In this document: positions 39,633 through 45,073 of the stretch, one piece after another
Layout of the letters: each line of letters begins with the position of its first letter
Numbering within the stretch: the first letter of the stretch is position 1
From: Gammaproteobacteria bacterium
Lineage (GTDB): Bacteria; Pseudomonadota; Gammaproteobacteria; Chromatiales; Chromatiaceae
DNA: 45,073 bases
Reading direction: 5' to 3'
NCBI GenBank assembly: GCA_009928645.1
Contig: SACH01000020.1
Coordinates: 1-45,073 of the forward strand
Made by a program: the position numbers and the translations under genes
Notes under the pieces: model-generated
What the model saw: only the letters and a program-made list of their open reading frames with translations
What the model was told of the DNA's origin: nothing
The model's database searches: none

Positions 39633-39857
39633 GGGACAAAGGCTCTTCCCAGGCCCGCGGCAGGGGAATAGGCTAGTGGGGCATAGAGGCGACCACGACC
39701 GCCCATCGTGGACATGCTGGCTTGAACACGCCATGACCAAGCCTCTCCCGCACACGGGACGACCGCCAGGTTCCGATGATGCTAGCCAGATGGGACGTCG
39801 CTTCATGGCAGCAAATCCTGGCGCTTTTCCAGACTGGCCAGGTATAAATGGTGGGCA

Positions 39858-39888
39858 TAAAAAAAGGAGGGGTTTTAACCCTCCTTTT
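39858..39888 (-). terminator. intrinsic terminator after tRNA-Gly
   Basis: On the minus strand a stem AAAAGGAGGG/CCCTCCTTTT (with a loop of 7 nt) is followed by a run of T residues. It starts 8 nt beyond the tRNA 3' CCA and is a clear Rho-independent terminator for the pgsA/tRNA transcript. Confidence 0.85.
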
Positions 39889-39895
39889 AAGAATC

Positions 39896-39971
<76 letters not shown>

Positions 39972-40201
39972 TTTAGGCTCCAACATCGACGCTACCGCCG
40001 CGTTGGAAGTTGCGCATTTTACCGAGCACAGCCGGACTGTCAAGCACCATTCCGGGGAATTCTCCCGGCTCCAGGGTTCGCAACCAGACAGGCCCGGCCG
40101 ACGCTGGCCGCCAGGAGCGGCGGGTTGGGTTGGTACTAGCCCGGTCGCACGCTGCGGGCCGGATCGGACAGCGCCGACTGAACAGCCCGCCTCAGGAGCC
40201 T

Positions 40202-40768
40202 TCAGGGGCCTGGTGACGGGGCGGTAAGACTGGGCCAGGCCGCGCGCAAATAGATGAACATGGACCAGAGGGTGAGGACGGCAGCAACGTAGAGCAGTAC
40301 CAGCGCCGGCACGTAGGTCGGCAGTCCCCAGGGGGATGGACCAAGGATGAGCACCAGGATGGCGATCATCTGTACCGTGGTCTTGAACTTGCCCACTTGT
40401 GAGACGGCGACCCGGGAGCGGACACCGATCTCCGCCATCCATTCCCGCAACGCGGAGACCGCGATCTCACGGCCGATAATGACGGTCGCCGGGAGGGCCA
40501 GCAGGGGGCGGGGGTCGGCCTCGACCAGCAGGACCAGTGCCGCAGCGACCATGAGTTTATCGGCGACCGGATCGAGGAAGGCCCCCAGGGCCGAGGTCTG
40601 TCCCAGACGCCGCGCCAGATAACCGTCCACCAGGTCCGTGAGGGCGGCCAGACCGAAGACCAGCGCGCACGCCAGACGCGCCCAGGCCACCGGGGTGTAG
40701 AAGAGGACGATAAAGACCGGGATCAGAAAAATCCGCAGCAGCGTCAGAAGATTGGGAATATTCCACAT
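40202..40768 (-). CDS. pgsA: CDP-diacylglycerol-glycerol-3-phosphate 3-phosphatidyltransferase
   Basis: 188 residues with four to six membrane helices and the CDP-alcohol phosphotransferase motif DLVDGYLARRLGQTSALGAFLDPVADK (Asp residues that bind the metal). It makes phosphatidylglycerol phosphate, the first committed step to phosphatidylglycerol and cardiolipin. It begins MWNIPNLLTLLRI, the standard PgsA start, and lies between a small coiled-coil gene and tRNA-Gly downstream of uvrC. Confidence 0.95.
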   Translation of the reverse strand: MWNIPNLLTLLRIFLIPVFIVLFYTPVAWARLACALVFGLAALTDLVDGYLARRLGQTSALGAFLDPVADKLMVAAALVLLVEADPRPLLALPATVIIGREIAVSALREWMAEIGVRSRVAVSQVGKFKTTVQMIAILVLILGPSPWGLPTYVPALVLLYVAAVLTLWSMFIYLRAAWPSLTAPSPGP

Positions 40769-40900
40769 AGGGAGGGAACAGCGGAAGGCTATGAGCGCAT
40801 CACCCGTCGCGGGGCAATGGAGCGCTATCGGATCATTCAGGGTGTGGCGAGAGACCCGCCACCCTGAAGGAGAGCGGGGGTCGGGCGCCGGCAGCCACCA

Positions 40901-41311
40901 TCAAGGGGTCATCATCCTCAGGTCTTGCTCCAATAACTGATCGTTCCTAGCCTGTAAATCGGATCTAAGGGCGGCATTGTCGCGCTCAATTTCCTGTTCT
41001 TGCCGTTGTCGCTCCTCAAGTGTCATGTGCCGATGATCGGGTAACGGGAGCGGGGGAGCGGCCCAGTATTCATAGTCCGTCTTGCGGTGGTAATAGACGG
41101 TCCCCAGCCTAAGCGCCTGGTCCCGATCCCCGCCGCGCAGGGCTTGTTGATAGTCCGTCTCGGCCTGGGCCATCCTGGCCAACAAGGCTTCCTCCTGCCG
41201 CCCATTTTCCTGGACCAGGGCATCGATCTCCTGGCGATCGCGACGGTTGACCCGCAGGACGAAGATCAACATCGCTACCACGGCGACAACGACCACTGCG
41301 ACCGCTAACAT
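40901..41311 (-). CDS. small membrane-anchored coiled-coil protein, unknown function
   Basis: 136 residues. An N-terminal membrane helix (MLAVAVVVVAVVAMLIFVLRV) is followed by charged, Gln/Glu/Arg-rich sequence with coiled-coil character in two blocks (about residues 24-65 and 95-130). I recognise no family. It is inserted between uvrC and pgsA, which are adjacent in many gammaproteobacteria, and shares their strand. Confidence 0.7.
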   Translation of the reverse strand: MLAVAVVVVAVVAMLIFVLRVNRRDRQEIDALVQENGRQEEALLARMAQAETDYQQALRGGDRDQALRLGTVYYHRKTDYEYWAAPPLPLPDHRHMTLEERQRQEQEIERDNAALRSDLQARNDQLLEQDLRMMTP

Positions 41312-41365
41312 GGACCCCCTCCGAATGTGTCCTGAAGGTCAAAAGGGCGTACTCAATCGCCACCC

Positions 41366-43357
41366 TCAGGGTAGCTGACTGTTGGGATGCAGGGCCTCGA
41401 AAATCTGCTGAGCGAGTTGACGGCTGATGCCCTCGACCCGTGCGATGTCCTCCACCGCGGCGCCCTCCAGGGTCTGGATGCCACCGAATTCGCGCAATAA
41501 CCGCTGGCGGCGCCGGGGACCAATGCCCGGGATCTCCTCGAGGAGGGAGGCGGTCCGCGCCTTGGCTCGGCGCTGACGATGGGCGGTGATGGCAAAGCGA
41601 TGCGCCTCGTCCCGGATCTGCTGGATGAGGTGCATGGCGGGGGAGTCCGCGGGCAGTATAAGGGCCTGGTCCCGACCGGACAACCAGAGTTGCTCGGCCC
41701 CGGGACGCCGGTCCGGCCCTTTGGCGACCCCGACCAGGATCGGCCCGGTTACCCCCAGTTCATGCAAAGCCGCCTCCACCTGGGAAAGCTGGCCCCGCCC
41801 CCCATCGATCAACAGGATGTCCGGCGCCGGGTATTCCCCCTGCTTGACCCGGGCGTAACGTCGGCTCAGGGCCTGGTGCATGGCGGCATAGTCGTCCCCC
41901 GGGGTCACGCCCTCGATATTGAAACGGCGGTAGTCGGACTTGAGGGGCCCCTCGGTCCCGAAGACCACGCAGGAGGCGACCGTCCGCTCCCCCTGGGTAT
42001 GGCTGACATCGAAGCATTCCAGCCGCTGGGGCAAGGCCTCTAGCCCCAGGGCCAGGCGCAGGGCCTCCCGGCGTTGGGCATAGCCGGCCTGGCTGCCAAG
42101 GCGGGCCTCCAAGGCCACCCGGGCATTGCCCAGGGCCAGGTCCAGCCAGTGGCGTCGCTCCCCGCGGACGCGGTGGCGGATGGCCACCTTATGGCCGACG
42201 CGTTCGCCGAGGGCGGTTTCTAGCAGGGTCCGCTCCTCGGGCTCGGCGCTGATCAGGATCTCGGTCGGCAGCGCCTTGTCGGCGTAAAACTGGGTGAGGA
42301 AGGCGGCGAGTACCCCCGGCGCCTCCATCCCCTCCGGCACGCGGGGGAAGAAGGCCTTGTTGCCCAGGTTGCGCCCGGAGCGGATGTAGAAGACCTGGAC
42401 GCAGGTCAGGCCGCCACCGCTGGCGGCGGCAACGATGTCCAGATCGCCTCCCTGGCCGTTGACGTACTGGCGCTGCTGGATACCCCGCAGCATCTGGATC
42501 TGATCCCGCAGCACCGCGGCGCGTTCGAAATTGAGGGCGGCCGCGGCGACCTCCATGCGCCCCGCCAGGTCGCCGATCACCTCGTCGGTGCGGCCCTCCA
42601 AGAACTGGATGGTATGGCGCACGTCCTCGGCATAGTCCTCGGGGCTGATCAGGTTGACGCAAGGCCCGCTGCAGCGCTTGATCTGATATTCCAGACAGGG
42701 GCGGGAACGATTGTTGAAGACGGCGTCCTCGCACTGGCGCACCGGGAAGATCTTCTTCAGCAGGTGCAGGGTCTGGCGGACGGCGTAGCCGCTGATGAAG
42801 GGACCGAAGAAGCGATCCTTGCCCTTGGTGGAGCCGCGATGAAAGGTCAGGCGCGGAAAGGTGTCGGGCACCGTCAGGCGGATGTAGGGGTAGCTCTTGT
42901 CGTCACGCAACAGGACGTTGAAGCGCGGCTGCAAGGCCTTGATGAGATTGTTCTCCAGCAGCAGGGCCTCGCCCTCGGTGCTGGTCACGGTGATCTCGAT
43001 GTCCCGGATGAGGGACACCATGATCTCGATGCGCCGGTTGTGGGTCCGGCCGAAATAGCTGGAGACGCGGCGCTTGAGGTCCTTGGCCTTGCCGACGTAG
43101 AGCACTTTGCCAGCGCCATCCAACATGCGGTAGACCCCGGGGGACTCGGGGAGGGTCTTCAGCAGGCGGCGGGGATCGCGCGACTCCTTGCCAGCCGGCA
43201 AGCCAGTTCCCACGCCAACCTCAAGGCTGGTCACCCGCCCAGGCTCCGCGATACTCTCCTCGCCGGTCTCCCCGTTGGTCTCCAAATCGGTATCCCCGCA
43301 GGTCTTGCTGAGGTTCTCCATGCGGTTCTCCGCCAAGGCGGGATCTTGACTGGACAT
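41366..43357 (-). CDS. uvrC: excinuclease ABC subunit C
   Basis: About 663 residues from the ATG at 43357 (a TTG two codons earlier is also in frame). It has the GIY-YIG nuclease domain (SPGVYRMLDGAGKVLYVGKAKDLKRRVSSYF), a Cys-rich CLEYQIKRCSGPC segment, a UVR motif (FERAAVLRDQIQMLR), an RNase-H-like second nuclease (LECFDVSHTQGE, DILLIDGGRGQL) and C-terminal helix-hairpin-helix repeats. UvrC makes both incisions in nucleotide-excision repair. Before the nuclease there are about 60 acidic, Gly/Glu-rich residues absent from E. coli UvrC, so a later start is possible. Confidence 0.96.
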   Translation of the reverse strand: MSSQDPALAENRMENLSKTCGDTDLETNGETGEESIAEPGRVTSLEVGVGTGLPAGKESRDPRRLLKTLPESPGVYRMLDGAGKVLYVGKAKDLKRRVSSYFGRTHNRRIEIMVSLIRDIEITVTSTEGEALLLENNLIKALQPRFNVLLRDDKSYPYIRLTVPDTFPRLTFHRGSTKGKDRFFGPFISGYAVRQTLHLLKKIFPVRQCEDAVFNNRSRPCLEYQIKRCSGPCVNLISPEDYAEDVRHTIQFLEGRTDEVIGDLAGRMEVAAAALNFERAAVLRDQIQMLRGIQQRQYVNGQGGDLDIVAAASGGGLTCVQVFYIRSGRNLGNKAFFPRVPEGMEAPGVLAAFLTQFYADKALPTEILISAEPEERTLLETALGERVGHKVAIRHRVRGERRHWLDLALGNARVALEARLGSQAGYAQRREALRLALGLEALPQRLECFDVSHTQGERTVASCVVFGTEGPLKSDYRRFNIEGVTPGDDYAAMHQALSRRYARVKQGEYPAPDILLIDGGRGQLSQVEAALHELGVTGPILVGVAKGPDRRPGAEQLWLSGRDQALILPADSPAMHLIQQIRDEAHRFAITAHRQRRAKARTASLLEEIPGIGPRRRQRLLREFGGIQTLEGAAVEDIARVEGISRQLAQQIFEALHPNSQLP

Positions 43358-43418
43358 CGGCAATGTCCGGGGTAATCGCGACGTACGGAAGGTTTAGGCG
43401 CTGACGGCGAACCGGACC

Positions 43419-44081
43419 TCAGGCCGCCCGAAGCCAGTCCCGGGCCTGGGCGATCACGGCCTGGAACATCGCCGTCGTCAGGCGACCGGTCTGGGTGTTG
43501 TAGCGGCTGCAATGGTAGGAATCCAGCAGCCGCCGACCGGCGGGCAGGTCATGGCTGGCGCCATGGGCGAAGGGATAGGCGGCGAGCTTGAGATCCAGGG
43601 CCATCAGCACCGCTCCATGGGCAACCCGCCCCAGCGCCAGGATCAGGGACTCGGGCCCCAGGTCCGCCAGTTCGGCCCGCAGATAGGCGTTGCAGGCGCG
43701 AGCCTCCCCACCCGTGGGTTTGTTCTGCGGCGGCAGGCATTTGACGGCATTGGTGATGCGGCAGCCGGTCAGCACCAGACCGTCTCCCTGAGTCTGGGAG
43801 ATAGGCGCGCTGCCAAAGCCGTAGCGGTGCAGGGTCTCGTAGAGCAGGATACCGGCATGATCGCCGGTGAAGGGCCGACCGGTGGCGTTCGCCCCATGCA
43901 GCCCCGGGGCCAGGCCCACCACCAGCAGGCCGGCCTGCCGATCGCCAAAGGGCGCCACGGGGGCGGCATGATAGGTCGGGTGAAGCCCCCGCACCTCGTC
44001 CAGGAAGCCCGCCAGGCGCGGGCAGCGGCGGCAGTCAGGATCGAACCAGCCCGGGGGCCAGGGTGAATCTGGAGCGTCCAA
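43419..44081 (-). CDS. uracil-DNA glycosylase, family 5 (UdgB)-like
   Basis: 220 residues. GLAPGLHGANATGRPFTGDHAG (motif with the water/substrate region) and SYHCSRYNTQTGRLT match family 4/5 uracil-DNA glycosylases, with the variant first motif typical of family 5. Cys residues in CRRC near the N-terminus, the Cys in AVKC and the one in EARACNAY fit the 4Fe-4S cluster of this group. It removes uracil and possibly other deaminated bases from DNA. It lies 55 bp beyond uvrC on the same strand as another repair gene. Confidence 0.9.
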   Translation of the reverse strand: MDAPDSPWPPGWFDPDCRRCPRLAGFLDEVRGLHPTYHAAPVAPFGDRQAGLLVVGLAPGLHGANATGRPFTGDHAGILLYETLHRYGFGSAPISQTQGDGLVLTGCRITNAVKCLPPQNKPTGGEARACNAYLRAELADLGPESLILALGRVAHGAVLMALDLKLAAYPFAHGASHDLPAGRRLLDSYHCSRYNTQTGRLTTAMFQAVIAQARDWLRAA

Positions 44082-44142
44082 AGTGAAGTCCCGTCATTAC
44101 AGGTCGCGGGCGAGGCGGCATTTTGCCCGGGTAAGATCGCGA

Positions 44143-44589
44143 TCAGCGCAGTCCCAGTTGCACCGCCAGCCGCTGTGTCTTCAGGACCAGCCCGATCGCG
44201 ATCGCCACACCGGAAGGGCGATTGATATTCCTGGGGATAGCCGTGGCCGCGAACCAGCGGGAGAGGCTATGCTCAGGGCCGAGCCTGGGCGTGAGTTCCC
44301 GTTCAGTAAACATAACGAAGTAGTGGAATTCCCGCACCCCGGCGGCATAGCCGAGTTCCCGGAAGTTGCTGTTGCCCAATGGCAGAAGCTCACCCACCGC
44401 AGGGGTCAGGCCCGTTTCTTCGTCCAGTTCTCTGAGCACCGCCGTCCGCGGGGATTCTCCAGGCTCCAGATGACCCCCAAAGAAATTCCACAAGCCCGGT
44501 TTATGGACGAGGTGGCTGCGCTTGCCGAGGAGGAACTTGCTGGTCCTGTAACAATAGATAAGGGTCCAGGCACCGGGATCGGTATTCAT
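44143..44589 (-). CDS. Nudix hydrolase
   Basis: 148 residues with a complete Nudix box G-x5-E-x7-REUxEExGU (GHLEPGESPRTAVLRELDEETGL, about residues 39-61). The metal-binding Glu residues are present. The substrate, a nucleoside diphosphate linked to another group, cannot be told from sequence. It ends about 60 bp before the glycosylase gene on the same strand, which may hint at a house-cleaning role beside DNA repair. Confidence 0.88.
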   Translation of the reverse strand: MNTDPGAWTLIYCYRTSKFLLGKRSHLVHKPGLWNFFGGHLEPGESPRTAVLRELDEETGLTPAVGELLPLGNSNFRELGYAAGVREFHYFVMFTERELTPRLGPEHSLSRWFAATAIPRNINRPSGVAIAIGLVLKTQRLAVQLGLR

Positions 44590-44725
44590 GGCCTACGCCT
44601 TCCGAGTTAGCTCAGGCTGGGACCAGGCAGATGGACACGGCAGGCAGGATTGAGCGACAAGCTGGGGAGGATCGTGACGCCAGGCAGCCCGAGCAATCTC
44701 GTAACTGCTTGATTTATAATGAAAT

Positions 44726-44815
<90 letters not shown>

Positions 44816-44900
44816 GGGAGGGACCACCAGGCTGGCGCGGGGGCTGCCAGATACCATTCCATGCCGGTGGAAGGGCGGCAAGATAAGGGAATCCCGCCGG

Positions 44901-44930
44901 TCGTGCAAGTCCTTATCAACCCTTGCACGA
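44901..44930. repeat. 9-bp perfect inverted repeat with 12-nt spacer
   Basis: TCGTGCAAG at 44901-44909 and CTTGCACGA at 44922-44930. It lies in the divergent interval between the tRNA-Ser 5' end (44815) and the gene starting at 45058. It could be an operator for a dimeric regulator or a small hairpin. Confidence 0.5.
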
Positions 44931-45057
44931 GGGTCCGCGGGAAAAGCCTGGCCAGGAGGCCTCGCCAACCCGTCCTAGCAGCCTGTCGGACTTTCTCGGT
45001 TTCGTGCGGGGGAGCCGCCCGATAGAATAAGCCCATCTACTGGGGAGGCCTGAGCCG

Positions 45058-45073
45058 ATGAGCCACTTCCGTC
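45058..45073 (+). CDS. start of a gene truncated by the window edge
   Basis: An ATG at 45058 is preceded by GGGGAGG at about 9 nt, a strong ribosome site; only MSHFR is visible. A TAGAAT at 45023-45028 could be its -10 element. The product cannot be named from five residues. Confidence 0.5.

Overview
The window is GC-rich chromosomal DNA from a gammaproteobacterium. The gene order rsmI-lpoA-yraN-dolP and uvrC-pgsA-tRNA-Gly is the enteric/gammaproteobacterial order. A cytochrome bc1 operon, a cytochrome c4, an Rnf complex and a pyruvate:ferredoxin oxidoreductase (PFOR) on one stretch suggest an anaerobic or facultative member of the Chromatiales, possibly a purple sulfur bacterium. No photosynthesis or sulfur-oxidation gene is present, so the lineage is an inference.

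Layout. 1-1677 (minus): a PhnD-like periplasmic binding protein and the start of a HAMP membrane sensor cut by the window edge. 2028-4085 (plus): a secreted staphylococcal-nuclease-like protein and an EgtB-like DinB/FGE protein that has apparently lost its iron ligands. 4526-16387 (plus): the centrepiece, rnfB-nifJ-rnfC-rnfD-rnfG-rnfE-rnfA, a small Cys-rich membrane protein and a ferredoxin-NADP+ reductase. 16568-17704: two decayed genes (Sel1-repeat protein and Rpn-type nuclease). 17793-21203 (minus): petABC (Rieske, cytochrome b, cytochrome c1), then the cytochrome c4 gene upstream. 21498-27347 (minus): a giant CheB-CheR-PAS-kinase-REC-Hpt protein followed 9 nt later by a REC-GGDEF diguanylate cyclase. 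28323-33467 (plus): an RND efflux operon ending in its TetR-family regulator. 33532-34032 (minus): a DUF302 protein. 34372-39632: rsmI, divergent from lpoA-yraN-dolP-glcD-like. 39896-45073: tRNA-Gly, pgsA, a small coiled-coil membrane protein, uvrC, a family-5-like uracil-DNA glycosylase, a Nudix hydrolase, tRNA-Ser, and the first codons of a gene leaving the window.

How it fits together. The Rnf cluster places a pyruvate oxidoreductase, itself fused to a C-terminal ferredoxin-like domain, between rnfB and rnfC, and ends with an FNR. This suggests a module in which pyruvate, low-potential ferredoxin, NAD(H), NADP(H) and an ion gradient are coupled. The direction (pyruvate oxidation feeding Rnf, or Rnf driving ferredoxin reduction for pyruvate synthesis or nitrogen fixation) cannot be decided from sequence. 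The convergent bc1 operon and cytochrome c4 supply the quinol-to-cytochrome branch.

The genome also shows several short-repeat expansions: a 7-bp tandem array at 34158-34272, a degenerate repeat spacer where diaA would be expected, REP-like palindromes inside two reading frames, and repetitive linkers in several proteins.
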